Notes: generated from the sequence alone by a model not told the origin. A stretch of DNA of 64,000 bases from GCA-2794515 sp034436155 (GCA_034436155.1 DAOTVP010000061.1:1-64000), one strand, 5' to 3'. Positions 35,753-45,060 are shown, counted from the first letter of the stretch. Made by a program: numbers and translations.

Positions 35753-36376
35753 ATGAACGTGAACATACACGGACAAAATTTGACCATCACACCGGGTATC
35801 GAAGAATACGCCCAAGAGCAACTGGGCAAACTTGACCGTTATTTGCCCAACATCTCGGATATTCGACTCGAATTGACACGCCGAAATACCAAGCGAGGAG
35901 AAGATTTAACCACCGCCCAAATTACCCTGCGTCATACACGCGGGGCAATCTTACGATCTGAGGTGGTTGTAGAAGGCAATGGACGCGATGCAACACTCGC
36001 CGCCATTAACGAAGCGGCAGATAGAATGTATCGTCAAATTGAACGCTTTAAGGGCAAACAACAAAAATCGCGTCGTGGCAACCGTGAAAATCACTTCAAG
36101 TATCGTGCCACCGCCGAAGAACTCGAAACCGCAGAAGAAATACCTGCGGTTAAAGTACCCGATACGCTACCCGATTATGATGATGATGCCGAAATTATAC
36201 GCAGAAAAGTCATCCTCATGGTGGCTATGAGCGAAGAAGATGCGATTGAACAAATGGAACTGCTCGGACATCCGTTTTTCGTCTTTTTGAATAGCGAGAC
36301 CAATACGGTCAATGTCCTCTATCGCCGTGATAGCGGTGGGTATGGTGTGCTTGTGCCAGAAACGCCGAATAAATAA
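35753..36376 (+). CDS. hpf: Long-form ribosome hibernation promoting factor
   Basis: A 207-residue HPF. The N-terminal ribosome-binding domain covers about residues 1-100 (MNVNIHGQNLTITPGIEEYA, EAADRMYRQIERFKGKQ). After a charged linker comes the C-terminal dimerisation domain (about 148-203: IIRRKVILMVAMSEEDAIEQM, HPFFVFLNSETNTVNVLYRR). Long HPF drives formation of inactive 100S ribosome dimers in stationary phase. The start follows AAGGAG, and a strong bidirectional terminator lies seven bases after the stop. Confidence 0.95.
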   Translation: MNVNIHGQNLTITPGIEEYAQEQLGKLDRYLPNISDIRLELTRRNTKRGEDLTTAQITLRHTRGAILRSEVVVEGNGRDATLAAINEAADRMYRQIERFKGKQQKSRRGNRENHFKYRATAEELETAEEIPAVKVPDTLPDYDDDAEIIRRKVILMVAMSEEDAIEQMELLGHPFFVFLNSETNTVNVLYRRDSGGYGVLVPETPNK

Positions 36377-36382
36377 TATCCT

Positions 36383-36414
36383 AAAACGGGGGATGTGTGT
36401 TCATCCCCCGTTTT
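36383..36414. terminator. Bidirectional intrinsic terminator
   Basis: AAAACGGGGGATG (36383-36395) pairs perfectly over 13 bases with CATCCCCCGTTTT (36402-36414), with a six-base loop and T-runs on both strands. It ends hpf on the plus strand, and its right arm contains the last codons and stop of the convergent glycosyltransferase gene. Confidence 0.9.
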
Positions 36415-37162
36415 TACGCCACAAACCGCGCAACAAGACATATTTTTTGAATTCATACCACGCCATGAGCATACTCAGCCTCAAACCGTGTAACCCGTCT
36501 TGATAACCCTTTAATTCAAAAAAACGCCATTTGAAATGTCGGATAGGTTGTAAGATGTAATTTCGCAATTTTGGGCGCACCCCACCCTCATACAAAATTT
36601 TTGCTTCGTATGCTGTGTATTTGCGTTGTTTTTGGGCGAATTGACGGGCATCATCATAATTATAATGCGTGAGTGGGTTGGTCAGCGTGCCGAGTTCACC
36701 ATCCAGCATCACCACTTCATGCACCTTGCGCGTAGGGTCATATTGGGCAAATCCAATTTTGAGCAGGCGCGTTTGATAATCTGGATACCAGCCCGTAGCG
36801 CGGGTGAGTTTGCCAAAAATATAATTATGACGTGGGATACGCCAGCCAACGGCTTGATCTGTTTGGATGACCCGCCGAATTTCATCGGCGAGTGGCGCAT
36901 CCACCCGTTCATCGGCATCCACAAATAACACCCAATCGGTCTTATCACGCACACAATCCAAAGCCGCATTACGTTGTGTGGCATAATCGCTAAACGGATG
37001 TTGAATCACATCTGCCCCTGCCCCACGCGCCAAATCGACCGTGTTATCGGTGCTATACGAATCGAACACCATGACCGCATCGGCAAATTTGACCGATTCA
37101 ATACAGGCTTGGATATGGCGCGATTCGTTATACGTGAGGATGATAGCCGTGAGGTGTGTCAT
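36401..37162 (-). CDS. Family 2 glycosyltransferase
   Basis: A 253-residue GT-A fold enzyme resembling WaaE/KdtX-type GT2 transferases. It has AIILTYNESRHIQACIESV at the N-terminus and a nucleotide-sugar site VFDSYSTDNTVDLARGAGA. The metal-binding DxD is in WVLFVDADERVDAPLADEI. The region HYNYDDARQFAQKQRKYTAYEA matches the family's C-terminal half. The last codons and the stop overlap the right arm of the terminator at 36383-36414. Its start overlaps the upstream GT2 by four bases, so the two are coupled. The acceptor is unknown. Confidence 0.9.
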   Translation of the reverse strand: MTHLTAIILTYNESRHIQACIESVKFADAVMVFDSYSTDNTVDLARGAGADVIQHPFSDYATQRNAALDCVRDKTDWVLFVDADERVDAPLADEIRRVIQTDQAVGWRIPRHNYIFGKLTRATGWYPDYQTRLLKIGFAQYDPTRKVHEVVMLDGELGTLTNPLTHYNYDDARQFAQKQRKYTAYEAKILYEGGVRPKLRNYILQPIRHFKWRFFELKGYQDGLHGLRLSMLMAWYEFKKYVLLRGLWRKNGG

Positions 37163-38100
37163 GCTGATTTCGCCATGTGTTGAATCGTATGATAGGCGTT
37201 GATAAGTGCCGTTTTCTGGTCGGGTGATAAGGCGCTATCGGCTTGGGTTTGACGGATTTTCTTCGCCATGCCGATGCGTACCATCCAACGGATAACCATT
37301 TGTTGCCACGCGGGTAAATACCGCTCAAACAAAATAAATCGGCTTGTCCACAAATGAATCTGGCTTTGTGGGCGGATTTGCCCCGTGCTTTTGCCACTCA
37401 AATGCGTGATATGCGCTTGTGGAATGCAATACACATCCCACCCCGCTTTATGGATGCGCCATGCCCAATCGACCTCTTCACAATACATAAAAAAGGCTTC
37501 GTCAAACATACCCGTTTGTTGAATGACCTCATAACGGAGCATCATGGTTGCACCGAGTGTAAAATCCACCAAAAACGGCTTTTCGGCTTGATACAGCGAT
37601 TGCGGATAGCGTGCGTTAAAGCGCCCCTCGTGCCAGCGTCCGCGCATGGGGAAAAATTCCGCCCACACTTGTCGCCAATCTGGAAAGCCAAACGCGCCAT
37701 GCTGAAAACTGCCATCTTCATAAAACAATTGCGCCCCGACTAACCCCGCTTTGGGATGTGCAAATAAGGCATCGTATAATTTTCGGGTCGCGCCTTTGTG
37801 GGTGATGGTATCGGGATTGAGCAAATACACCGCTTTGGGCGGCATATCGGATGCCATAATACGCTGAATCGCATGATTATTCCCGCGCCCAAAACCGAGA
37901 TTTTCGGGGCTGGCGAAAATATCCACCTGTGGAAAATTCTCGCGGATATATTCGGCAGTATTATCCGATGAGGCACTATCCACCACATACACCTGCGCCG
38001 ACAAGCCACTGGTGGCTAAATCGGCAAATAACGATGACAAGCAATCAGCAATTTCATGGCGGTTATTCCATGTGACGATGACAACGGCAATATCAAGCAT
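37159..38100 (-). CDS. Family 2 glycosyltransferase (rhamnosyltransferase-like)
   Basis: A 313-residue GT2 enzyme. It begins IAVVIVTWNNRHEIADCLSSL, has VYVVDSASSDNTAEYI, then FASPENLGFGRGNNHAI and a degenerate metal site in AVYLLNPDTITHKGA. GATMMLRYEVIQQTGMFDEAFF and YCEEVDWAWRIHKAGW are the family's acceptor-domain signatures, typical of rhamnosyltransferases of surface polysaccharides. It is coupled by ATGA to the next GT2 downstream. The upstream lipoprotein gene ends three bases before this start. Confidence 0.9.
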   Translation of the reverse strand: MLDIAVVIVTWNNRHEIADCLSSLFADLATSGLSAQVYVVDSASSDNTAEYIRENFPQVDIFASPENLGFGRGNNHAIQRIMASDMPPKAVYLLNPDTITHKGATRKLYDALFAHPKAGLVGAQLFYEDGSFQHGAFGFPDWRQVWAEFFPMRGRWHEGRFNARYPQSLYQAEKPFLVDFTLGATMMLRYEVIQQTGMFDEAFFMYCEEVDWAWRIHKAGWDVYCIPQAHITHLSGKSTGQIRPQSQIHLWTSRFILFERYLPAWQQMVIRWMVRIGMAKKIRQTQADSALSPDQKTALINAYHTIQHMAKSA

Positions 38101-38102
38101 AT

Positions 38103-39458
38103 TTAGCGTCCTAATTGCGATAGGTCATAGCCTGTGGTGTCGATAAATCGGCTCAGATCGGCAAGATCATCATCGGTGACGGGCAACAACGCATCTTGAC
38201 CAACCAGCAAACGCAATGCCCGCCCATCAAGCGGGTCGAATGCCATCGCGGGCAACACTTCGTTAAGGCGTAATTGAATCCCCAATTCCACCTCTAACGG
38301 ATACATCACCACTCCATACGGAAATGTAATCGTGCGTTGACCAAGCGTAATGCCTGTCAAATCCAGCGATTCGAGTTGGTCAGTCGAGAGCATCCCACCC
38401 GCACATTCGTCATTGGCGATAGCACGGGCTAAATCTGCTGGAGTGGCTTTATCCACCACTGAAAGTGGGTCGACATTGGCAACATCCAACAATAAATCGG
38501 GCAAAAACCAGCTATAAAAATCGCGGATATTCAACCGACAAAAGACACGATTGCCCAATGTGCCGATATTTTGACTCCCCAATGTCCGACTGATGAGCCA
38601 AACGCCTTGTGTGCCTGTGACCAAATTCTCTAAGTCCAACGGAAGCGGTGTAGCGGTCGGCATGGGAGTCGGTTCAGGTGTAACGGTGGCTTCGGGTGTT
38701 GATTCGGCTTCAGATGTGATTTCAATTTGAGGTGTACTATCACCTTCGGGTGTAACATCGGATTCGGGGGTGCTATCACCTTCAGGGGTCATCTCTGGGA
38801 TAGCGGTTGGCATCATAATCGGCACAAAAACCGATTGTGCCTCTGGATTTTTGGCGATTTGCAAAGCAGGTTGACCGCACTCATTCGCCAACGCCGCCAT
38901 CATGGTGATGCCATCTAAAATCGGGATAGTGACAACCCCTCGATCCGATTCGCATAAGGCACGGAAACCCTCACCATACGAATCGAGCAATATCACCTCG
39001 AAATACAGGCTAGTACGGTCATAAATATCCAACGCAACCCGTTCACCGACACGGCGTTGCGCGAGCAGGATTAAATCGCCGATAGTAGATAGGCTATCCC
39101 AATCTTCTTGAGAGAGTCCGATATTGAAATCGGTCAGAAAGGCTTGTTGAATAGGCGCAATGTCCTCAATTTGCAGGCGTTCCAACGGTGTGCTAAGGGT
39201 CAATTCCTCTGTGTGTTGGGTAAAAGCGCCTAAAATCTGTAAAATGCGTGTCTCGATAGTGCTATTTGGGCGAATGGCGAGGCGGAATGGGTTTTCGATG
39301 AAGCCCGCCGTGTATTGCACCCGTTCCTCAAAAATCAGGGTCGGGAACGGTGTGGCGGTTGGGATAATATTACTCTGTTGCGATGGAGCAGGATTTGATT
39401 GACCGCCACAACCTGCCAGCGTCACAATTGCGATGCACAAGATGATTATCCGCCACAT
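38103..39458 (-). CDS. Lipoprotein with acidic Thr-Pro-Glu linker
   Basis: Lipoprotein of 451 residues with lipobox TLAGC at about residue 17. Two globular parts are joined by a repetitive linker near residues 220-270 (TPEGDSTPESDVTPEGDSTP and similar). The N-terminal part, about 50-215, has RILQILGAFTQHTEELTLSTP. The C-terminal part, about 275-451, has GTQGVWLISRTLGSQNIGTLG and two or more Cys. I do not recognise either domain. GAGGG precedes the ATG. It sits between two GT2 genes and an Ig-like anchored protein, so a cell-surface role is likely. Confidence 0.65.
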   Translation of the reverse strand: MWRIIILCIAIVTLAGCGGQSNPAPSQQSNIIPTATPFPTLIFEERVQYTAGFIENPFRLAIRPNSTIETRILQILGAFTQHTEELTLSTPLERLQIEDIAPIQQAFLTDFNIGLSQEDWDSLSTIGDLILLAQRRVGERVALDIYDRTSLYFEVILLDSYGEGFRALCESDRGVVTIPILDGITMMAALANECGQPALQIAKNPEAQSVFVPIMMPTAIPEMTPEGDSTPESDVTPEGDSTPQIEITSEAESTPEATVTPEPTPMPTATPLPLDLENLVTGTQGVWLISRTLGSQNIGTLGNRVFCRLNIRDFYSWFLPDLLLDVANVDPLSVVDKATPADLARAIANDECAGGMLSTDQLESLDLTGITLGQRTITFPYGVVMYPLEVELGIQLRLNEVLPAMAFDPLDGRALRLLVGQDALLPVTDDDLADLSRFIDTTGYDLSQLGR

Positions 39459-39475
39459 GATTCGTCCCTCTCTAC

Positions 39476-40864
39476 TTATTCAGATGGCACCAGTTCAATT
39501 TCGCGCCGTCCAACATCGCTATTATACACATTCACATCTTCATGTATCAAACCCGCCCAACACGCTTGTGGGTTGGCGGTTGGGATGAGGTCGGTCATAC
39601 GGATTGCGCCCCACACCACCGCCCGTTTACCTGCGGGGAGATAATAATAGGTATTGTCGTTAGTCGGATCTGTGACCGCCACCAATTCATCGGCGCTACC
39701 GATCGCCCAGCGCCATGGATAACTGACTTCGGATGTCTCGCATTGGATACCCACACGCCACACACCCGATTGTTCATATTGCCCCAATGAGGCGGCGAGT
39801 TGGGTCTGGTCATACACCGTACCTGGGGGCGGTCCCGATGTGCGAATGGGAGTGATGCCATAATTCTCAACCGTAAGCGAAAAGACCAGTAAATCGCCGA
39901 TTCGCATGGTAATCGGCAACACGTTGGCATCATTCGGGCTGGTCGGTTTGGGGATGAGCGCCCCTGCCCCGTTTATGGTTGAGGCATACGCCTCATCGTA
40001 GGGCGCTGTGACGAATACGACCGTTGCGCCGTTGGGTTGCCCGACAATTTCGGCGCGGGGTTTGCCCCCGTCTCGAATCGTCAACGTGGCTTCGCGTTTG
40101 GTCACTTGTCCGATTCGGTCGCGGGCTTCGGCGACAATCGTGTACAGACCATCATCAGGCGGGTCGGCATCAATATCGACACCGCCTTCATAATCGAAGC
40201 TGTGCCGTCCCGCTTCGCCCGATAAACGGCTCTCTTCTCGGCGTGAAATAGGCAGACGTTGGTCGTTTTGGTCTATCAGATACACATCCAACGTGGCATC
40301 TTTATCGAGATACACATTAATCAGCACGCGGTCATCTATACCATCCTGATTCGGCGTGAAAACCTGTGGTGATACCGTGAATTCAATCATTTGCGGGGGC
40401 AATGGGATTGCATCACCGATAACGGTGAGCGTCCCGCGCTGTTCCATCGTTTCATCATCATCTTGTGCGCGAACCGATAACACCCATTCGTAGTCACCAC
40501 TGGGGATAAGCCGGCGCAACACATCCCCTTGTAACGTTTCGTTGGGCAATAAATAACCATCCACTACGCCACTGAATAACACATTGTATTCGCCACCAGA
40601 ACGGCGTTCATCTTTACGGAAATAAAATTCGCGCCCATCGGCTTGGCGGATGAATACCAGCGACACAAACGCATTGCGACTAATTTCGTAACTGAATTGC
40701 GTCAGGTCATCTATGCCATCGGCATTGGGCGAAATCACATCTAACGAATTTTCGACACGCACCAACAACGGGCGCGGGGGTTGCACGACAAAAAGCCCTA
40801 TCGCCACCACAATCGCGGTCATGATGAGGGCAGAAATGAGGGTTAAACCAATTGGAAAACGCAT
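39476..40864 (-). CDS. Membrane-anchored protein with two SPNxDGIDD-type domains
   Basis: A 462-residue exported protein with an N-terminal helix (residues 8-28) that may be an uncleaved anchor. Two Ig/FlgD-like beta domains each start with a calcium-loop-like motif: LDVISPNADGIDDLTQFSY near residue 42 and QVFTPNQDGIDDRVLINVY near 165. Typical FlgD-Ig turns (DGLYTIVAEARDRIGQV) follow. The C-terminal part (from about 285) is not recognised and ends in GRREIELVPSE. Such domains occur in gliding-motility and surface-assembly proteins. It is transcribed with the downstream lipoprotein, 17 bases apart. Confidence 0.7.
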   Translation of the reverse strand: MRFPIGLTLISALIMTAIVVAIGLFVVQPPRPLLVRVENSLDVISPNADGIDDLTQFSYEISRNAFVSLVFIRQADGREFYFRKDERRSGGEYNVLFSGVVDGYLLPNETLQGDVLRRLIPSGDYEWVLSVRAQDDDETMEQRGTLTVIGDAIPLPPQMIEFTVSPQVFTPNQDGIDDRVLINVYLDKDATLDVYLIDQNDQRLPISRREESRLSGEAGRHSFDYEGGVDIDADPPDDGLYTIVAEARDRIGQVTKREATLTIRDGGKPRAEIVGQPNGATVVFVTAPYDEAYASTINGAGALIPKPTSPNDANVLPITMRIGDLLVFSLTVENYGITPIRTSGPPPGTVYDQTQLAASLGQYEQSGVWRVGIQCETSEVSYPWRWAIGSADELVAVTDPTNDNTYYYLPAGKRAVVWGAIRMTDLIPTANPQACWAGLIHEDVNVYNSDVGRREIELVPSE

Positions 40865-40935
40865 GTCACCTCACACATTTTTTCATCTACATGCTTGCGA
40901 GTGTAACGGCATATCGGTTATGCGACAAGGGCAAA

Positions 40936-42102
40936 CTATCGCCTCAGTTTGAGCATCCGTTGGTTGGCGGCGCGGATGACATCATCGCCTTTACAAAAGG
41001 CAAAGCGCACATGCTTGCTACCTAGATGTTTGTGTTCGGCGCTGTAAAAGGCGCTGGTCGGAATCACCGCCACGCCAATTTTGGTTATCATATACCGTGA
41101 AAATGCCACATCATCACCATCGAACAAATCAGAAAAATCGGACATGACGAAATATGTGCCTTGCGGTGTGAACGACTGAAATCCCGCTTCATTCACACCC
41201 GCCATCATCAAATCGCGTTTTTCGGTGTACATGGCACGATAATCTTCGTAGTATGAACTGGGCAATTTGAACGCTTCGGATAAGGCGATTTGGGCGGGAT
41301 GATTGCCGACAAACGTGATATATTGACGGGCTTGTGTCACCCCTTTGATCAAATCGGGATGCCCATAAATCCAGCCTGTTTTCCAGCCCGTCATACCGAA
41401 GGTTTTGCCCGCGCTCCCGATGGTGACGGTGCGCTCGAACATATCGGGCAAGCTGGCGATGGGGATATGCACCGCATCATCGAATATCAGATGTTCGTAC
41501 ACCTCATCCGATATGACGGTGACATCGTATTCTTTGCATAAATCGGCTATCAGGGTCAGTTCTTCGCGTGAAAACACTTTGCCAATAGGGTTATGTGGGG
41601 TATTGAGGATAATCGCCCGTGTTTTGGGGTTAAACGCCTTGCGGAGTTCATCCACATCGAATTGCCATTGGGGTGGATAGAGCGGGACATATACAGGCAC
41701 ACCACCCGCCATCAACACACCTGGAGCGTAGCTATCAAAAAATGGCTCGATGATAATCACCTCATCGCCGACATCAATTAGTCCCATAATCGAGGCGAAA
41801 ACGGCTTCGGTCGCGCCTGCGGTGATGATGACACCTGCCTGTGGGTCTACATCCATGCCATAATGCCGATTCACAAAATTCGCTACGCCCTGACGTGCCA
41901 CCAACGCCCCCGCGCCAGGCGCATATTGATTATACAATCCCGATTGGAGCGCGTTCACATAGGCTTGAACCACTTCTGGCGCACCATCAAAATCGGGTCT
42001 GCCCTGCCCCAAATTGACGGCATTATATTGTTGTGCGAGCGCGTTAATCTCTGTAAAAATCGTCGTCCCAAATGGGACAACACGATTGGCTATGCGTGGC
42101 AT
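40936..42102 (-). CDS. PLP-dependent class I/II aminotransferase
   Basis: Fold-type I aminotransferase of 388 residues, nearest in motifs to the kynurenine/methionine aminotransferase group. It shows NLGQGRPDFDGAPEV near the N-terminus, NTPHNPIGKVFSREEL, SDEVYEHLIFDDAVHIP, and the PLP Lys in TIGSAGKTFGMTGWKTGW (K233). The conserved C-terminal Arg that binds the substrate carboxylate falls in SKHVRFAFCKGDD. Substrate choice cannot be fixed from sequence; amino-acid transamination is certain in kind. It is a single gene on this strand between small gaps. Confidence 0.93.
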   Translation of the reverse strand: MPRIANRVVPFGTTIFTEINALAQQYNAVNLGQGRPDFDGAPEVVQAYVNALQSGLYNQYAPGAGALVARQGVANFVNRHYGMDVDPQAGVIITAGATEAVFASIMGLIDVGDEVIIIEPFFDSYAPGVLMAGGVPVYVPLYPPQWQFDVDELRKAFNPKTRAIILNTPHNPIGKVFSREELTLIADLCKEYDVTVISDEVYEHLIFDDAVHIPIASLPDMFERTVTIGSAGKTFGMTGWKTGWIYGHPDLIKGVTQARQYITFVGNHPAQIALSEAFKLPSSYYEDYRAMYTEKRDLMMAGVNEAGFQSFTPQGTYFVMSDFSDLFDGDDVAFSRYMITKIGVAVIPTSAFYSAEHKHLGSKHVRFAFCKGDDVIRAANQRMLKLRR

Positions 42103-42168
42103 GGTGATTCTATCCCTCTCTCAACAATTCGTGCGAAAATAAATCTCATTATCTTGCGCCAACATACC

Positions 42169-42684
42169 CTAGCGCATATTACGTTTGGCATCATCACGAG
42201 TTTGATTGACCAGTTTATCTACCCGTTTATTATAGGTATCATCAGCATGTCCTTTGACCCAGTGCCATGTGATTTGATGTTTCTGAATCGCCTTATCAAG
42301 TCGTTTCCATAAATCTTGATTCTCGATAGGGCGGGATTCAACTTTACGGACATTGCCATCTTTCATGTATTGATAAGGTGCTGTGCGCCAATTCTTTTTC
42401 ACCCAACTCTTCAACCATTTTGTAACACCATTCTTGAGATAGATACTATCAGTATAAAAATTGATGCTACAAGATGTTTTAAGTGATTCCAGTGCTTGAA
42501 TAGCCGCCATCAATTCCATACGACTACTGGTCGTTTGTGGGTCATACCCCGTCAATTCTTTTTCGACCACTTCACCATTTTCACGCTTGAACATCAACAA
42601 CGCCGCCCACGCGCCAAAACCCGGATTTGGGCTACATCCACCATCAGTATAAATGGTCACTTTTGGCAAACTATCATCACTCAT
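42169..42684 (-). CDS. rnhA: Ribonuclease HI
   Basis: RNase HI of 171 residues. Catalytic residues are D13 (VTIYTDGGCSPNPGFGAWAA), E57 (TTSSRMELMAAIQAL), D79 (INFYTDSIYLKNGV) and D156 (NKRVDKLVNQ). The handle region KKNWRTAPYQYMKDGNVRKV is present, and HWVKGHADDTYN carries the catalytic-loop His. It degrades RNA in RNA-DNA hybrids, including R-loops. ATG at 42684 follows GAGGGG and is preferred over an upstream in-frame TTG or GTG. Confidence 0.95.
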   Translation of the reverse strand: MSDDSLPKVTIYTDGGCSPNPGFGAWAALLMFKRENGEVVEKELTGYDPQTTSSRMELMAAIQALESLKTSCSINFYTDSIYLKNGVTKWLKSWVKKNWRTAPYQYMKDGNVRKVESRPIENQDLWKRLDKAIQKHQITWHWVKGHADDTYNKRVDKLVNQTRDDAKRNMR

Positions 42685-42761
42685 CGTCAACCCCTCACAC
42701 AACTTTCTGGTCAAAAATTACGTACTGGTTATTATATGAGATGAGAGAGGAAAATGCACCG

Positions 42762-43211
42762 ATGGATACACAAAAATTAGACCAAAAACGGTTAGATGCT
42801 ATGCTTCGGATTGTCCAAAATGCCGTTGGGACAGGGATTGCGGGGGCAGTACCGTTACCTGCGATGGAGACCGCCAAAATGGTGGGTATCGCCGCCTCAG
42901 ATGCGTGGATGTTCTGGGATATTTATCGGATTTATTTTAACGATTCGCCCACATCAGAGAAACTCGCCGAAATGCTCAACAAGGCGGGGATGATTATCGT
43001 GACGGGTGGCGTGGTGAGTTATACCGCCTTGCGCGTCTCGCATGGGATTTTGGATGTGTTTTTGAGCGTGATTCCGATTGGCGGATGGTTGCTTTCGGGC
43101 ACATTAACGGGCGGGACATCGGTCGTTGCAGGGTTATTCTGGACGGGACTAATCGAATCGTTTTACATGGATGCCCAACGGCAGAAGGCAACCGAAAACA
43201 CAGCATCATAA
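42762..43211 (+). CDS. DUF697-like small membrane protein
   Basis: A 149-residue protein with two to three hydrophobic stretches: about residues 18-40, 75-95 and 105-130. The segment RIVQNAVGTGIAGAVPLPAMETAKMVGIAAS resembles the DUF697 (YcjF-like) motif in which a helical hairpin precedes a Pro-rich turn. ATG at 42762 follows AGAGAGG, with an earlier in-frame ATG at 42741 possible. It is divergent from rnhA. No GTPase domain is attached, unlike several DUF697 proteins. Confidence 0.6.
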   Translation: MDTQKLDQKRLDAMLRIVQNAVGTGIAGAVPLPAMETAKMVGIAASDAWMFWDIYRIYFNDSPTSEKLAEMLNKAGMIIVTGGVVSYTALRVSHGILDVFLSVIPIGGWLLSGTLTGGTSVVAGLFWTGLIESFYMDAQRQKATENTAS

Positions 43212-43220
43212 CATTAAAAA

Positions 43221-43256
43221 GGTCGGATATCCGCGCCTCACGGTGCTAATCCGACC
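43221..43256. repeat. REP-like palindrome
   Basis: GGTCGGAT (43221-43228) pairs with ATCCGACC (43249-43256) around a GC-rich centre. No U-tract follows. The 145-base gap between the DUF697-like gene and the convergent amidase also holds a degenerate ACGCATTTCTGCGCGT near 43323. The outer arms belong to the same sort of element as 23552-23584. Confidence 0.6.
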
Positions 43257-43356
43257 CTACAAAATCTAAAATTTGACCTGTACGGACGTGCATAATCACA
43301 CCTGAATTTTGAACTGTACAAACGCATTTCTGCGCGTCCCCGTTATACCTCGATTT

Positions 43357-45060
43357 TCATCCTCCCAATAATACCCCCACACGCAAGCGACTATTCCCGA
43401 TTATAATATCCTCGACATTGTATTCAATCGCGCCATAACGATGATTGAGCAGGGTGTCGAGTGCGCGGGCAAAATCGGCGGGGATGATGCCTGTCAGATA
43501 TTGGCGGGTCGTTTCATCGGCGGGGATGTTATCCACCGTGATTATCGGCAAAACGGTCATCTCGACAAAATCTACCACCGTGCGCCGTATGGCAACGGGG
43601 ATAATATACACCACGCCGTTATAATCCACATAAAATTGAATTTGGCGTTCCCCATACACCACCAACACATAGCCAATCGGGTTATTATTTTGCGCCCGCA
43701 GTTGATGCAACAGCTCATTATGGCTGATTTCCCACTCGGTATAATTGGTGGGGGTATTGGTCGGTGTGGGCGTGATAGTCGGTGTCGGCGTAAGGGTTGG
43801 AGTCGGTGTACTGGTCGGCGTTGGTGTGGCTGTGGGGATGATTAAATTCGCCACATCATTACGGATGGCGGGCAATAAATGATATAACACATCGCCCGGG
43901 CAGGTTGTTCCACTTGGACATCCATAAATAGACGAATTTCCATCTCGATGACCCGATATATTCCACATCGTAAGCGCCGATGGATTATGATAACCCCATC
44001 CTGTAGGGCTAATATTCAAGATAGTCGCTTTCCACGCCAATAAATTTTTCAGGCTATTGAGCGCATTATTGGATGGACTCACGCTGGTGAATGTGCCAAT
44101 GAGGGCGATGCCCATCGTTTTGCTATTCATACAACTAAAGTGTGCGCCGATGCTCCCATCGCCACCTGCACGCCCTTCGTAAATCACGCCGTTGGGGTCT
44201 ATCAGATAATTATAGCCAATATCGCCCCAACCGAGTGTGTTGGTGTGATACTGCCAAATCGAGCGCACCCGCGCCGCCCAATCGGTATCGGTATTGGGCG
44301 TGGCGGTATGATGCACAATAAAATGGGTGACGGTGGTGTATTGAGGCGACCATTGCGGGGCATTTTGACCATCTGGGCAACCCCACCCCGTCCGCGAGAT
44401 GACGGGTTGCGGGGCAGAATTGGGCAACATGACCGTCTGACCAGAGGATATGCGGGCTTGAATATCGGCGATGGCGCTCGGCGGTGTTATCCCTGCGCTA
44501 ATAAAGGTCAACTTAGCGGATGAAAAGGTGATAGGTTGTGTGATTTTGGTCTCGTCCCAGAAAATGCCGAGTTGAATGTAGCGCGTGGCTTTATCAAAAC
44601 TGGTCAAATGGGCATACATGCCAATAGTATCCAGATGAAAATGGTCTATGAATTGCCAATCTGTCCATATTTCACCATCCACCGAGCCACGCAAAGCCAC
44701 ATCCACCGCGTTTTCATCATACGTGTGGGAGACATCAAGGATCAGACCAACATCCAACACAGGCGCGACACGGGTTAGTGACACGGGGAATGGTTCGGAT
44801 ATAAATTCGCGGTTGGCGTTATCTCCTGTCGATAACATGAGGGGCAAAAAATCGTAAACGATGGTCTGTTCCTGCATATCCGCCGAAAACGGACGACTAA
44901 TCGTGTTGTTCATCGGCACAGACGGGGTAGGCGTGCGCGTGAGTTCAAAATCGGCTTGGGCATAAGCAAGCGCGTCCGATTGGCTGTTGATGGTCATGAG
45001 AAGTGACATCAACAACCCACATAAAAATCCACAAATAAGTAAGAGGCGTGTTGTTTTCAT
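43357..45060 (-). CDS. Secreted PGRP/N-acetylmuramoyl-L-alanine amidase domain protein
   Basis: Exported protein of 567 residues. A signal peptide (1-33) leads into a beta-rich N-terminal region (60-190). The PGRP/amidase-2 domain spans about 215-395. It has the likely zinc ligands H250 (THFIVHHTATP), H371 (NISGHRDGNSS) and C387 (GTTCPGDVLY). A Thr-Pro linker follows (about 405-435), and the C-terminal domain of about 125 residues, rich in beta structure, is not recognised. The enzyme should cut the amide between muramic acid and the stem peptide. The start could be the ATG at 45060 or nine bases earlier. Confidence 0.88.
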   Translation of the reverse strand: MKTTRLLLICGFLCGLLMSLLMTINSQSDALAYAQADFELTRTPTPSVPMNNTISRPFSADMQEQTIVYDFLPLMLSTGDNANREFISEPFPVSLTRVAPVLDVGLILDVSHTYDENAVDVALRGSVDGEIWTDWQFIDHFHLDTIGMYAHLTSFDKATRYIQLGIFWDETKITQPITFSSAKLTFISAGITPPSAIADIQARISSGQTVMLPNSAPQPVISRTGWGCPDGQNAPQWSPQYTTVTHFIVHHTATPNTDTDWAARVRSIWQYHTNTLGWGDIGYNYLIDPNGVIYEGRAGGDGSIGAHFSCMNSKTMGIALIGTFTSVSPSNNALNSLKNLLAWKATILNISPTGWGYHNPSALTMWNISGHRDGNSSIYGCPSGTTCPGDVLYHLLPAIRNDVANLIIPTATPTPTSTPTPTLTPTPTITPTPTNTPTNYTEWEISHNELLHQLRAQNNNPIGYVLVVYGERQIQFYVDYNGVVYIIPVAIRRTVVDFVEMTVLPIITVDNIPADETTRQYLTGIIPADFARALDTLLNHRYGAIEYNVEDIIIGNSRLRVGVLLGG

